In this document: positions 1 to 8,487 of the stretch, piece by piece
How positions within the stretch are numbered: position 1 is the first letter of the stretch
Layout: the number at the start of each line of letters is the position of its first letter
Assembly (NCBI GenBank): GCA_031555735.1
Contig: JAVBUE010000030.1
Location: 1 to 64,000, forward strand
Direction: 5' to 3'
Length of the DNA stretch: 64,000 nucleotides
Source of the DNA: JAJDIA01 sp031555735
GTDB lineage: Bacteria > Bacteroidota > Bacteroidia > Bacteroidales > Tannerellaceae
Position numbers and translations under genes: made by a program
Notes under the pieces: model-generated
The model's database searches: none
What the model saw: the letters and a program-made list of their open reading frames with translations, nothing else
What the model was told of the DNA's origin: nothing

Positions 1-109
1 CGCTATTCTAAAAATTGGTTCATTTTTTGAACAAGAAAATTCTTATTCCAAAAAAGTGCTTTATTTTTAGAATAACGCTATTTTTGTTCCAACTTTATTA
101 GAATAAGTC
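1..109. promoter_or_regulatory. AT-rich leader of the Fic gene with repeated TTATTCYAAAAA boxes
   Basis: The leader carries four related boxes: CTATTCTAAAAAT near 3-15, TTATTCCAAAAAAG near 43-57, the inverted ATTTTTAGAATAA near 63-75 and a short inverted TTAGAATAAG at 98-107. The first and third are arms of an inverted repeat about 60 bp apart. Paired and inverted boxes directly before a start codon suggest an operator, possibly autoregulatory, but no regulator is identified. The window edge may cut off further copies. Confidence 0.45.
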
Positions 110-1234
110 ATGAACAGCTACAAATCAGGTACATTTATCAACGAGGGCTACTATAAGAGCTTTCACCCTACGCCATTATGCCGGAAATGGGTTATAGACA
201 ACATGGATGTGATATCCTTACTAAGTAAGGCTGATCGACATCTTGGACGTTTGGATATGTATTCCGAATACGTGGATATTGACATGTTTATCCAAATGCA
301 CATTGCAAAAGAGGCTACAGAATCCTCAAAGATTGAAGGAACTCAAACCAATATGGAGGAGGCTTTTCTAAACAAGGCTGATATTTCCTCTGAAAAACGG
401 AATGACTGGGAAGAGGTGCAAAATTATATTGAAGCAATGAATCATGCTGTTATGCAGTTGCATACCTTACCATTTTCTTCTCGTCTTATCCGAGCGACGC
501 ATAAAATACTATTGCAAGGTGTCAGAGGGGAGCATAAGCAGCCAGGCGAGTTTAGAACAAGTCAAAACTGGATAGGCGGTGCAACAATAAACGATGCGGT
601 TTTCGTTCCCCCTGTCCATACTTTGGTGAGTGAGCTGATCTCTGATATCGAGAAATTTGCCAATATGGAGGAGTATAATATACCTGATCTTATTAAGATC
701 GCATTAATACATTATCAGTTTGAAACTATTCACCCGTTCTTAGATGGTAATGGCCGAGTTGGCCGTTTGCTCATTACGCTGTATCTCGTGAGTAAAGGGA
801 TATTAAAGCAGCCTATTTTGTACCTTTCAGACTTTTTCGAAAGGAATCGAACATTGTATTACGATAACCTTACGAAGGTAAGGAAACATAACGATATCAA
901 TCAGTGGCTAAAATTCTTTCTCACCGGTGTAATAGAGACATCTAAAAAAGGTGTTACCACTTTGGATGGTATCCTGCAGCTACAAAAGCATGTGGATGCC
1001 TGCATAGAGCAACTCGGCAAAAGAGGAGCAGATGCCCGGAAGGTGATAAGCGTCCTATACAAAAGGCCTATTATAACGGCTGTTGAGATAGAGCAGATTA
1101 TCGAGAAATCGCCTCAAACAGTGTATAATCTTATTGGCGATATGGAAAAAGCCGGTTTGATAAAAGAGATGACAGGGGCACAGCGAAACAGAATTTATGT
1201 GTTCCATGAGTACATAGACTTGTTCAAGGAGTGA
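110..1234 (+). CDS. Fic family protein (class II, N-terminal inhibitory helix)
   Basis: A 374-residue Fic protein. Fic domains usually transfer AMP from ATP onto hydroxyl groups of target proteins. The catalytic motif HPFLDGNGRVGR lies at residues 208-219 with the invariant His, Asn and both Arg. An S-x-x-x-E-G inhibitory motif (SSKIEG, residues 72-77) precedes the core, which places it in class II, where the Glu blocks ATP binding in cis. The C-terminal ~90 residues look like a winged-helix DNA-binding domain, as in many Bacteroidetes Fic proteins. It stands alone between a repeat-rich leader and tRNA genes. The target is unknown. The start is the ATG after the AT-rich leader. Confidence 0.9.
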   Translation: MNSYKSGTFINEGYYKSFHPTPLCRKWVIDNMDVISLLSKADRHLGRLDMYSEYVDIDMFIQMHIAKEATESSKIEGTQTNMEEAFLNKADISSEKRNDWEEVQNYIEAMNHAVMQLHTLPFSSRLIRATHKILLQGVRGEHKQPGEFRTSQNWIGGATINDAVFVPPVHTLVSELISDIEKFANMEEYNIPDLIKIALIHYQFETIHPFLDGNGRVGRLLITLYLVSKGILKQPILYLSDFFERNRTLYYDNLTKVRKHNDINQWLKFFLTGVIETSKKGVTTLDGILQLQKHVDACIEQLGKRGADARKVISVLYKRPIITAVEIEQIIEKSPQTVYNLIGDMEKAGLIKEMTGAQRNRIYVFHEYIDLFKE

Positions 1235-1297
1235 TATGTGACGCTTTGCTGTGCAGTTTGTTGGTTAATATCTGTATCTTTGTAACACAAAGACGCC

Positions 1298-1414
1298 ATG
1301 AGCGTTTTTGATATGCAAAATATAAGCATCTTGGGACGTGAGTTTCGGGATGCTTTTTTATTAAGTCGGCAAAATATCGGCAATAATACAAAAGAAAAAA
1401 CGCTAACCGTCTGA
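1298..1414 (+). CDS. possible 38-residue small protein
   Basis: A short frame begins MSVFDMQNISILGREF and ends LTV. A good -7 box, TATCTTTG at 1275-1282, lies 15 bp before the ATG, which is the main reason to list it. No family is recognised, and its end runs into the terminator hairpin of the opposing tRNA genes. It may be the remnant of a larger mobile gene, or the promoter may drive a small RNA instead. Confidence 0.25.
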   Translation: MSVFDMQNISILGREFRDAFLLSRQNIGNNTKEKTLTV

Positions 1415-1434
1415 TAATTCAACGATTAGCGTTT
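1391..1434 (-). terminator. intrinsic terminator of the tRNA-Gly/tRNA-Leu transcript
   Basis: Two 12-base arms (AAACGCTAACCG at 1398-1409 and CGATTAGCGTTT at 1423-1434) pair with one mismatch. Read on the minus strand, a T-rich tract follows directly (1391-1400). It sits just past the 3' end of tRNA-Leu. Confidence 0.8.
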
Positions 1435-1441
1435 CTAAAGG

Positions 1442-1525
1442 TACTCGAAGCGGGACTTGAACCCGCACAGCCGTTATGGCCAAAGGATTTTAAGTCCTTC
1501 GTGTCTACCATTCCACCATTCGAGC
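1442..1525 (-). tRNA. tRNA-Leu (anticodon TAA)
   Basis: The minus strand folds as a class II tRNA with a 7-bp acceptor (GCTCGAA with TTCGAGT, one G-T pair), an anticodon loop CTTAAAA giving TAA, a long variable arm and a T arm with GTTCAAGTC. CCA is not encoded. It is co-transcribed with tRNA-Gly upstream. Confidence 0.95.
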
Positions 1526-1544
1526 ATCTCTTCGCATAGAGAAG

Positions 1545-1617
1545 AGCGAAAGACGGGACTCGAACCCGCGACCCTAACCTTGGCAAGGTTATGCTCTACC
1601 AACTGAGCTACTTTCGC
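1545..1617 (-). tRNA. tRNA-Gly (anticodon GCC)
   Basis: A 73-nt cloverleaf with acceptor GCGAAAG paired to CTTTCGC, D arm AGCTCAGTTGGTAGAGC, anticodon loop TTGCCAA and T loop GTTCGAGTC. It lies 19 bp before tRNA-Leu and shares its promoter and terminator. Confidence 0.96.
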
Positions 1618-1638
1618 GAATGTTGCTTTTGGCGTGTG

Positions 1639-1669
1639 CAAAGGTAGATAATTCTTTGAGTTGTGCAAA
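1639..1669 (-). promoter_or_regulatory. Bacteroidetes-type promoter of the tRNA operon
   Basis: On the minus strand TTTG (1666-1669) is followed after 19 bp by TACCTTTG (1639-1646). This is a full match to the -33/-7 consensus of the Bacteroidetes primary sigma factor. The tRNA-Gly 5' end lies 21 bp further on, leaving a short leader to be trimmed. Confidence 0.85.
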
Positions 1670-1692
1670 GAGATTAAAAGAAAAAGTACAAG

Positions 1693-2130
1693 TTAGTACT
1701 GGATGATCAGGCGCTGGCCGACCGGTGACACGTTGAAACGTACCAACGCAAAGTGCGACGGGCCGGAAGTGGGATGTCCGGAGCCCCTGGAAATATCATA
1801 TACCGTACCACATTCGGGACATACGGCCGTACCCACATCGGTAGGCTCAACCTTGATAGCACGTTTCGCTTCGAAAGGGCAGCAGAGGTCGTACGCATAA
1901 TGACCATCAAAACCACTGACAACCAGGATACCCGAATAACCGGTCGCTTCACCGGCATTACGCGCCTGGGTAAATGTTTTGCATATCAATGTGCCCGGCG
2001 CGGAGAGCTCCTTGTCTTTAAACTGCAGATCCACTTCGAAAAACACCCGGGCATAAGGAATGTCGGACATTTCGACTTTGTTGCAGGAAAAGACCAGCAT
2101 CAGGAGGAGGAGGGAATAATATCGTTTCAT
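1693..2130 (-). CDS. lipoprotein with Rieske-like fold
   Basis: A 145-residue lipoprotein whose signal peptide (MKRYYSLLLLMLVFSC) ends in a lipobox Cys. The C-terminal half (CCPFEAKR ... AVCPECGTVYDISRG ... GPS) has the layout of a Rieske [2Fe-2S] domain, but the usual C-x-H and C-x-x-H pairs appear as C-C and C-P-E-C, so cluster type and redox function are uncertain. Such small Rieske-like lipoproteins are common in Bacteroidales. I chose the Met ten residues inside the longest frame because the signal peptide starts there. Confidence 0.7.
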   Translation of the reverse strand: MKRYYSLLLLMLVFSCNKVEMSDIPYARVFFEVDLQFKDKELSAPGTLICKTFTQARNAGEATGYSGILVVSGFDGHYAYDLCCPFEAKRAIKVEPTDVGTAVCPECGTVYDISRGSGHPTSGPSHFALVRFNVSPVGQRLIIQY

Positions 2131-2221
2131 AACACAGCGTTGATTCCCGGATCGGATCATGCAGGGATATCTGTATTAATAACCTGTTTTCCTCGGAAAT
2201 ATTGTATGCCTGCGTGTCTTA

Positions 2222-3559
2222 TCAGACGCTTCCGAGCAATTTTTTTTCCGCTTCCGCCACCCGGTCGAAAGCGAAGCCGTCGAGGATCGACTGCATATAC
2301 AGGGAGATGGCTTCGTTGCAAAGGTTGCCGATACTGCCTTCATGCGTGTGGTGTACGCAGGCGGTTGTCTCGAATTTACCTGCTTCGATCTCCAGTCCTA
2401 CCTGTTTGTACGCATCCCGGAAGGGGATGCCTTCGAGCACGAGGCGGTTTACTTCTTCCACGCTGAAGAGCAGGGCGTATTTGTCGTCGGCCAGGATATG
2501 GTCGTTCACCTTCACTTCATGCATCATGTGCGTGACCATCCGCAGGCAGTCTTTCAACTCGTCGAAAGCCGGGAGGAACACTTCCTTGATGATCTGGAGG
2601 TCGCGGAAATAGCCCGAGGGCAGGTTGTTGCTGATCAGTGTGATCTGCTGGGGCAGCGCTTGCAGTTTGTTGCATTTGGCGCGGGTCAGCTCAAACACGT
2701 CGGGGTTTTTCTTATGCGGCATGATGCTGGAGCCGGTAGTGAACTGGTCGGGAAGCTTGATGAATCCGAAGTTCTGGCTGTTGAACAGGCAGGCGTCGAA
2801 AGCCAGCTTGGACAAGGTAGCGGCGATGCCCGCCAGGGCGAAAGCCACCGTGCGTTCCATCTTGCCCCGTCCCATCTGGGCATATACCACATTATAATTG
2901 AGTGAGTCGAATCCGAGCAACTCGGTCGTCATGCTCCGGTTCAGGGGGAACGACGAGCCGTATCCGGCTGCCGAACCCAGCGGGTTGCGGTTGCATACCC
3001 GGTAAGCCGCCTGCAACAATTGCAGGTCGTCGGCCAGGCTCTCGGCGTAAGCGGCAAACCACAAGCCGAACGAAGAAGGCATGGCAATCTGCAGGTGTGT
3101 ATATCCCGGCAGCAGTACTTCCTTGTACCGGTTGCTCTGGCTGATCAGCACATCGAAAAGGTCGGAAACCTCTTCCGTGATCTTCCGCAGTTCCGTCCGG
3201 GTAAACAGTTTAAGGTCGAGCAGTACCTGGTCGTTGCGCGATCGTCCGCTGTGGATCTTTTTCCCTTTGTCGCCCAGGCGGCGGGTGAGCATGGATTCCA
3301 CTTGCGAATGGACATCCTCGATTCCCTCTTCGATCACGAACTCTCCGCTTGCCGCGATGGTATAAATGTTTTTCAGTTCGGCCAGCAACTCTTTCAGCTC
3401 TTCCCCGGTGAGCAGTCCGATACTTTCCAGCATCGTGATATGCGCCATCGAGCCGAGCACGTCATACCGGGCGAGGTAAAGATCCATCTCACGGTCTTTC
3501 CCCACGGTGAAACGCTCTACTTCGCGATCCACCTGCACATTCTTTTGCCACAGTTTCAT
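2222..3559 (-). CDS. argH: argininosuccinate lyase
   Basis: A 445-residue enzyme of the fumarase/aspartase superfamily that splits argininosuccinate into arginine and fumarate, the last step of arginine synthesis. Signatures are SGRSRNDQ (residues 104-111), the TH of GYTHLQ near 155 and the mobile loop GSSIMPHKKNPD (276-287). Length is normal. It is the last gene of a pyrE-SRPBCC-argH run on the minus strand. The 49-bp gap before it holds short TGAATGA-type direct repeats with no evident role. Confidence 0.97.
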   Translation of the reverse strand: MKLWQKNVQVDREVERFTVGKDREMDLYLARYDVLGSMAHITMLESIGLLTGEELKELLAELKNIYTIAASGEFVIEEGIEDVHSQVESMLTRRLGDKGKKIHSGRSRNDQVLLDLKLFTRTELRKITEEVSDLFDVLISQSNRYKEVLLPGYTHLQIAMPSSFGLWFAAYAESLADDLQLLQAAYRVCNRNPLGSAAGYGSSFPLNRSMTTELLGFDSLNYNVVYAQMGRGKMERTVAFALAGIAATLSKLAFDACLFNSQNFGFIKLPDQFTTGSSIMPHKKNPDVFELTRAKCNKLQALPQQITLISNNLPSGYFRDLQIIKEVFLPAFDELKDCLRMVTHMMHEVKVNDHILADDKYALLFSVEEVNRLVLEGIPFRDAYKQVGLEIEAGKFETTACVHHTHEGSIGNLCNEAISLYMQSILDGFAFDRVAEAEKKLLGSV

Positions 3560-3608
3560 TTGAATGATGAATGATTAATGATGAATGAGTAATGGGGGAG
3601 CGCCCGCA

Positions 3609-4019
3609 TTAATACGGCAGACTGGCGATGAGGTCGGATATTTTGTTGAGCGCATCCTGCAAGGGCTTCGATACCATCGGTTTGAGGAACGGGTTGAGAT
3701 CGGCTTTCACCGTCATTTTCATCCGTGTATCTCCTTCTTCCACCTGTTTGAGTTGGATCCAGAGGAAGAGGGGGACGGGAGACTGGACGGTAGTGAACTT
3801 TATGGTCTTGTTCGGTTCGCGTTCCACGATTTGAAAGCGGATCTTCCCCACCGGATCGACAGCGAAACTGCAGGAGTCGCTGTCGAATTCAAAACCTTTG
3901 ACCTTATCTTCCGGGATACGGTCGCGTACCCGCTCGAGGTTGGACAGGTCGGATAACATCGCAAAGACGCGGTCTTCGTTGAACGGGATCGCTTTTACGT
4001 CGCTGGTAAATTCAGTCAT
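3609..4019 (-). CDS. SRPBCC (START/polyketide cyclase-like) family protein
   Basis: A 136-residue protein of the helix-grip fold that binds hydrophobic ligands. The pattern fits the family: an N-terminal strand (TEFTSDVKAIPF), helices around ERVRDRIPEDKV, and strands ending in a long C-terminal helix (LNPFLKPMVSKPLQDALNKISDL). No signal peptide or catalytic residue is apparent. It lies 4 bp after pyrE and is surely co-transcribed with it. The ligand is unknown. Confidence 0.75.
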   Translation of the reverse strand: MTEFTSDVKAIPFNEDRVFAMLSDLSNLERVRDRIPEDKVKGFEFDSDSCSFAVDPVGKIRFQIVEREPNKTIKFTTVQSPVPLFLWIQLKQVEEGDTRMKMTVKADLNPFLKPMVSKPLQDALNKISDLIASLPY

Positions 4020-4023
4020 CCTT

Positions 4024-4662
4024 TTATTTATTAGGATTCCAGTTGGCAGGGTCTTTGCGCCATTCCTGCAGGGTGGCGATCTCAGACTGGCTGATATAGT
4101 TGGTGCGCAGCGCCTCTTCGATCACGGCGTCGTAATTGCTCAGTGTGGTGAGAGGTACCTGCGCCTCCTTGAACTGTTGTGTAGATACAGGGAATCCATG
4201 GGTGAAGATCGCTACCATACCGATCACATCGCAGCCGAAATTGCGTACGGCCTGAACCGCTTTGAGGCTGCTGCCGCCGGTGGATACGAGGTCTTCCACA
4301 ACGACTACTTTGGAGCCCGGTTTGAGTTCGCCTTCGATCAGGTTTTCCAGTCCATGATCTTTCGGGGTAGAGCGGATATATACAAACGGCAGTCCCAGCA
4401 GGTCGGCAACCAGCGCTCCCTGAGCGATGGCACCTGTGGCAACACCTGCGATGGCATCGGCTTCTTCATATTTCTCGCTGATGACGCGAGCCAATTCCAA
4501 CTTGATAAAGGTACGGATACCCGGGTATGAAAGTGTTTTGCGGTTGTCGCAATAGATGGGTGATTTCCAACCGGAAGCCCAGGTGAACGGATTGGCCGGT
4601 TGCAGCTTTACCGCTTTAATTTTCAATAATTTTTCTGCTACTAATCTTTCCAGTGTTTTCAT
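4024..4662 (-). CDS. pyrE: orotate phosphoribosyltransferase
   Basis: A 212-residue enzyme that converts orotate and PRPP to orotidine 5'-phosphate in pyrimidine synthesis. The PRPP-binding motif VVVVEDLVSTGGSSLKA is present, as is the N-terminal NPFTWASGWKSPIYCDNRK region typical of PyrE. It is the first gene of the pyrE-SRPBCC-argH run. A minus-strand -7 box, TACTTTTG (4694-4701), lies about 31 bp before the start; its -33 element is unclear. Confidence 0.96.
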   Translation of the reverse strand: MKTLERLVAEKLLKIKAVKLQPANPFTWASGWKSPIYCDNRKTLSYPGIRTFIKLELARVISEKYEEADAIAGVATGAIAQGALVADLLGLPFVYIRSTPKDHGLENLIEGELKPGSKVVVVEDLVSTGGSSLKAVQAVRNFGCDVIGMVAIFTHGFPVSTQQFKEAQVPLTTLSNYDAVIEEALRTNYISQSEIATLQEWRKDPANWNPNK

Positions 4663-4763
4663 ACTTTGTGATGTAAACTATTCGTGTCGTTCGCAAAAGT
4701 AGGTAAAGTAACCGATATAATCAGCCGTACGGGGATACTTTTTCTTGCGAATTTTCACAAACG

Positions 4764-5471
4764 TTATACAATCGAGAGTACGAGGATGCTCAGCCGGATA
4801 TCCGGTATTCCCCGGAGTGCGTCCATACAGGCGCCGAGTGTGGCGCCGGTGGTCATCACATCATCCACCAGTAACACGTGCCGACCGGCGCAGGTGCCAG
4901 GGTCGGACACCGTGATGACGCCGGGTGATGCCATGGTGAGGAAGCGCTCATAAACCGATCTCCGTGTTTGGGTGTCCGCCTTGCCGGATCGTTTCAGGCA
5001 GTGGACGACGGGCAGGTGGCAAACCGACGCGATCCCCCGGGCGATCCATTCGGCCTGGTTGTACCCGCGTTTCCATTGCTTGATCCGGGTGATGGGTACA
5101 GGGACAATCGCCTCTACGTGTTGCAGCATGTCTCCGCAGTGGGCGGCTTCCCGGGCAGCGAGTTGCCCCAGGACGTATGCCAGCTCTTTCTTTCCTTTGT
5201 ATTTGAAGGCGTGGATCAACTGTTGGATATCCCCTCCTTTGACGTACTGGAGGAATACGAACGTATCCTGCACCTGTCCGTGCCAGGCAAGCAGCCCGCC
5301 GACACGGTTAGTACCTTCCGGGGTGTGTTGCCCGGCACGGGGAAGATGGGTTATGCAACGGATACAGAGCTGCGACTCACCTGTCGTAAGCACATCACCA
5401 CAGAGGCGGCAGCAGTTCGGGTAGAAAAGGCCGAGCAGATCATTCCATATCGTCGGTCCAGGTCTCTTCAT
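4764..5471 (-). CDS. comF: ComF family phosphoribosyltransferase-like protein
   Basis: A 235-residue ComF-type protein with an N-terminal Cys cluster (CCRLCGDV ... CIRC, residues 20-40), probably a zinc site, and a C-terminal PRT domain with HVLLVDDVMTTGATL. ComF proteins take part in DNA uptake or single-strand DNA handling in competent bacteria; the role in Bacteroidales is not settled. The start overlaps the end of recX by 32 bp, so the two are translated from one message. GVDR-type variation in the PRT loop is absent and the PRPP motif is intact. Confidence 0.88.
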   Translation of the reverse strand: MKRPGPTIWNDLLGLFYPNCCRLCGDVLTTGESQLCIRCITHLPRAGQHTPEGTNRVGGLLAWHGQVQDTFVFLQYVKGGDIQQLIHAFKYKGKKELAYVLGQLAAREAAHCGDMLQHVEAIVPVPITRIKQWKRGYNQAEWIARGIASVCHLPVVHCLKRSGKADTQTRRSVYERFLTMASPGVITVSDPGTCAGRHVLLVDDVMTTGATLGACMDALRGIPDIRLSILVLSIV

Positions 5472-5943
5472 CGGCAGGTTCCATGCCGGCAGACTGCAGG
5501 CAGGCGATCGCTTCGCGCAGTGTAAATCCCCTGCCGGCAGCGAAACGGATCAGGCGGTTGGCTGTGTCTTGTTTGTTCTTCCCTTTGACAGATCGGGCTT
5601 TTTGTGCGAGCAGGTTGCGCAGGATGGTTTGGTATTCGGTGGTATCGATCGCATCCAACGCATCGGCGATACAAGCGGCAGGGAGCTGCTTTCTCCGCAG
5701 TTCGTTGCTTATTTTGATCCGTCCCCAGTGGTTGAAGCGCAGTTTGTCGTTCACGAAACATCGCGCATAACGTGCTTCATCCACAAACTTTTCGTCCAGG
5801 AGGCGGTCGATGATACGTGTACATGCATCGGGAGGAAGGTCGGCGCCGGCGAGTTTTTGCCGTACGTCGCTGAGGCAACGTTCGCAGGCGGAGCAGTAGG
5901 CCGCCATGCGGTGCATCATTTCGGTTTCGGTGCGCCCGGTCAT
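5440..5943 (-). CDS. recX: RecX family regulatory protein
   Basis: A 167-residue, mostly helical protein with the three-helix repeats of RecX, including the motif LLDEKFVDEARYARCFVNDKLRFNHWG. RecX binds RecA filaments and limits recombination and SOS induction. It follows prmC with a 4-bp overlap and overlaps comF, so prmC-recX-comF forms one operon. recA is not in the window. Confidence 0.9.
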   Translation of the reverse strand: MTGRTETEMMHRMAAYCSACERCLSDVRQKLAGADLPPDACTRIIDRLLDEKFVDEARYARCFVNDKLRFNHWGRIKISNELRRKQLPAACIADALDAIDTTEYQTILRNLLAQKARSVKGKNKQDTANRLIRFAAGRGFTLREAIACLQSAGMEPADEETWTDDME

Positions 5944-6791
5944 ATTTCGGCTTTGATGATCCGGTCGCGTCCGGATAAATCGCGGATCACTTCCACTTTC
6001 TTATACCGGTGGCGGCGGAAGAGATCGAACGTTTGCTTGCCGAAGAGGGAGTGGATCTCCACATACAACCGTCCTCCCCGGCGTAGCTTCCGTTTACCGA
6101 AGTGGGCAATATGTTGATAAAACAGCAGGGGCTCTTCGTCGGGAACAAAGAGGGCTGTCGCCGGTTCATAATCGGCTACGTTGCGGTCCATGCTGTCGCG
6201 CTCACTTTGTTGCACATAAGGGGGATTGCTCACGATGATATCCAATCCGAACGGGATCTCCGGATGCGCCATACGGGAAGTGAGGATATCCATCTCGAGG
6301 AATTGCACCGTGGCATGCAACCGCTTGGCGTTCTTTTGCGCAGTGTCAAGGGCTTCGGGTGAGATATCCACGGCAGTCACATGCGCCTGCTTCAGCCTGC
6401 GTGCCAGGGATATGGCGATGCAGCCACTGCCGGTGCCGATGTCAAGCACGCGCAGGTCGGGCTGTTCCTTGAAATCAGCAAGGACGCGTTCCACCAATTC
6501 TTCTGTTTCCGGGCGGGGAATGAGTACGGAAGGGTTCACTTTAAACTTCATCCCGTAAAATTCCGTATGTCCCAGTACGTATTGGATTGGTTCATGCAGG
6601 GTAAGTCGATGGACAATATCCTCTATTTCTTTCCGTTCACGTTCGGATATTTCTTTATCTTTGTCCGTCAGCAACTGATGGGCATGGAGATGGCAAACGT
6701 GTTCCACAATGAGGCGCGTGACCGACGCGATCTCATTGGCCGGATAGATGTCGTGAAGCGACTGTTGTATATATGAAATGGCGGTTGTCAT
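5940..6791 (-). CDS. prmC: peptide chain release factor N5-glutamine methyltransferase
   Basis: A 283-residue SAM-dependent methyltransferase that methylates the GGQ glutamine of release factors. It has an N-terminal helical substrate domain, the SAM motif VLDIGTGSGCIAISLA and the catalytic NPPYVQQSE motif. The frame is open 70 codons further upstream, but I take the Met at 6791 (MTTAISYIQQ) because family length is about 280 and the extra stretch covers the promoter. A -7 box, TAATTTTG (6809-6816), lies 17 bp before this start. Divergent from ribD. Confidence 0.94.
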   Translation of the reverse strand: MTTAISYIQQSLHDIYPANEIASVTRLIVEHVCHLHAHQLLTDKDKEISERERKEIEDIVHRLTLHEPIQYVLGHTEFYGMKFKVNPSVLIPRPETEELVERVLADFKEQPDLRVLDIGTGSGCIAISLARRLKQAHVTAVDISPEALDTAQKNAKRLHATVQFLEMDILTSRMAHPEIPFGLDIIVSNPPYVQQSERDSMDRNVADYEPATALFVPDEEPLLFYQHIAHFGKRKLRRGGRLYVEIHSLFGKQTFDLFRRHRYKKVEVIRDLSGRDRIIKAEI

Positions 6792-6808
6792 ACGTTTTTT
6801 GCGTGGTG

Positions 6809-6816
6809 CAAAATTA
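6809..6816 (-). promoter_or_regulatory. -7 box of the prmC-recX-comF promoter
   Basis: TAATTTTG on the minus strand matches TAnnTTTG and supports the shorter prmC start. I see no convincing TTTG at -33. The 57-bp space to ribD must also hold the ribD promoter, which I could not assign. Confidence 0.5.
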
Positions 6817-6848
6817 ATAGAAAAAAATAAATGGGCATATAAAACGAG

Positions 6849-7895
6849 ATGAAGGTAGAAGAAAAATACATGCGACGTTGCATCACCCTGGCCCGCAGTG
6901 GGATGGGGGAGACTCGTCCGAATCCGATGGTAGGTGCCGTGATCGTAAATGAGGGGAAGATTATCGGTGAAGGTTTTCATCAACGCATCGGTGAACCGCA
7001 TGCCGAAGTAAACGCCATCGCATCCGTCAGGGAGGAGAGCCTGCTCCCGTATTCAACAATGTACGTAAGTCTTGAACCCTGTTCGCATTATGGCAAAACC
7101 CCCCCCTGTGCCGAACTGATCATCCGTAAGCGTATTCCCCGGGTGGTGGTAGGATGCCTGGATCCGTATCCCGAAGTAAGCGGAAGGGGTATCCGCCTGT
7201 TGAGGGATGCCGGTGTGGAAGTTGTTACCGGCGTCCTTGAAAAAGAAGCCCGCACCCTGAACAAAGCCTTCATGGCGATGCAGGAGAAGCGGCGTCCCTA
7301 TGTTGTACTGAAATGGGCGCAGAGCGCGGATGGGTATATCGACCGCTTCCGATCCGACCCGTCCCTGCCGCCTGTCCAATTCTCTACCTCCGAAACGCGG
7401 CGGTATGTACATAAGTTACGCGCGGAGATGGCGGCGATCATGGTGGGTACACGGACGGCGTTGCTTGATAACCCGTCGCTTACCGTGCGTCATTGGGTCG
7501 GCCCTTCGCCCGTACGTATAGTAGTGGATCGTGCGTTGAAGATCCCCGCATCCCATCATTTGTTCGATGGGAGTGTGCAAACGTTGGTATTTACCTCGGA
7601 TCCTTTTATCGGTGCGGATAAGCGGGTGGCGTATGTGGCTACGGACTTCTCGCGTCCTCTGCCGCAACAGGTGCTTGACGAACTGTATCGCCGCCGGTTG
7701 GAGTCGTTGCTTGTTGAGGGGGGTAGTTCCCTCCTCAGCCAGTTCCTGGCCGAAGGGTTGTGGGACGAGATCCAGGTGGAGACGGCTTCCTTTTCCCTGG
7801 GCGACGGCGTGAAAGCTCCTGCTCTTCCGGAAGGGCTCCCGTTTATGGAGGTATCTCCCAACCAGCGCGTTTACTATCAAAGAAACCTTTTGTGA
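6849..7895 (+). CDS. ribD: bifunctional pyrimidine deaminase/reductase of riboflavin synthesis
   Basis: A 348-residue two-domain enzyme. The N-terminal zinc deaminase has HAEVNAI and the PCSHYGKTPPCAE zinc motif; the C-terminal half is the RibG-type reductase, with the SADGYID region and the late GGSSLLSQFL segment. Together they carry out the second and third steps of riboflavin synthesis from GTP. Its stop overlaps the start of the HD gene (TGATG), so the two are coupled. Other rib genes are not in the window. Confidence 0.95.
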   Translation: MKVEEKYMRRCITLARSGMGETRPNPMVGAVIVNEGKIIGEGFHQRIGEPHAEVNAIASVREESLLPYSTMYVSLEPCSHYGKTPPCAELIIRKRIPRVVVGCLDPYPEVSGRGIRLLRDAGVEVVTGVLEKEARTLNKAFMAMQEKRRPYVVLKWAQSADGYIDRFRSDPSLPPVQFSTSETRRYVHKLRAEMAAIMVGTRTALLDNPSLTVRHWVGPSPVRIVVDRALKIPASHHLFDGSVQTLVFTSDPFIGADKRVAYVATDFSRPLPQQVLDELYRRRLESLLVEGGSSLLSQFLAEGLWDEIQVETASFSLGDGVKAPALPEGLPFMEVSPNQRVYYQRNLL

Positions 7896-8437
7896 TGAAT
7901 CCATACGAACTCCTTTCCACATACTACCCAGAAGCGTCGGATGCTTCCGCTATCCTGCTCTCCCATAGCCGCAGTGTGGCCGACAAAGCCTTGTCGATTG
8001 CCCGTATGCATCCCGAAATACCCTGGGATATGGCGTTTATCGAAGAAGCGGCGATGTTGCATGATATCGGTGTTTTCCGCTGCTATGCTCCGGAGATCGG
8101 TTGCTATGGCGAAGCTCCCTATATCTGCCACGGTTACCTGGGAGCCGACCTTCTGCGGAAAGAAGGATTTCCGCGTCATGCTCTGGTGAGCGAACGGCAT
8201 ACAGGTACGGGCCTCTCCCTTCGGATGATTGAAAGCCAGCACCTCCCGTTGCCTCAACGGGACATGCTACCGGTGACAGACGAAGAACAGTTGATCTGCT
8301 TCGCGGATAAATTTTTCAGCAAAACGCAGTTGCAAAAAGAGAAGCCGGTAGAGAAAATCCATAAGAGCCTCGAACGTTACGGCCCCGAGACGGTCGCCCG
8401 TTTTGAAAGCTGGTGCAAACGCTTTTTAGGGAAATAA
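7895..8437 (+). CDS. HD domain phosphohydrolase
   Basis: A 180-residue metal-dependent hydrolase of the HD superfamily. The metal ligands are visible as an early His (SHSRSVADKA), the HD pair in AAMLHDIGVF, and later His and Asp residues in ICHGYLGA and FADKFFS. Such proteins often act on nucleotides; the substrate is unknown. The start is the ATG overlapping the ribD stop. The longer upstream frame is the shadow of ribD. Confidence 0.85.
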   Translation: MNPYELLSTYYPEASDASAILLSHSRSVADKALSIARMHPEIPWDMAFIEEAAMLHDIGVFRCYAPEIGCYGEAPYICHGYLGADLLRKEGFPRHALVSERHTGTGLSLRMIESQHLPLPQRDMLPVTDEEQLICFADKFFSKTQLQKEKPVEKIHKSLERYGPETVARFESWCKRFLGK

Positions 8438-8462
8438 ACAAAGGGTGGTTACTAAATTATTA

Positions 8463-8470
8463 TACCTTTG
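8463..8470 (+). promoter_or_regulatory. probable -7 box for lptD
   Basis: TACCTTTG matches TAnnTTTG and ends 17 bp before the lptD start. The -33 region falls at the end of the HD gene and is a poor match, so this is a moderate call. Confidence 0.45.
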
Positions 8471-8487
8471 CATTTCCTAAACATCGT

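Noticed and set aside
1195..1422. 75-codon minus-strand frame overlapping the end of the Fic gene
   Set aside because: It overlaps the Fic stop and the terminator hairpin, has no promoter or family, and no credible signal.
1442..1617. tRNA pair as an integration (att) site
   Set aside because: No integrase gene or repeated tRNA 3' end is visible nearby, although the adjacent AT-rich Fic gene made me look for one.
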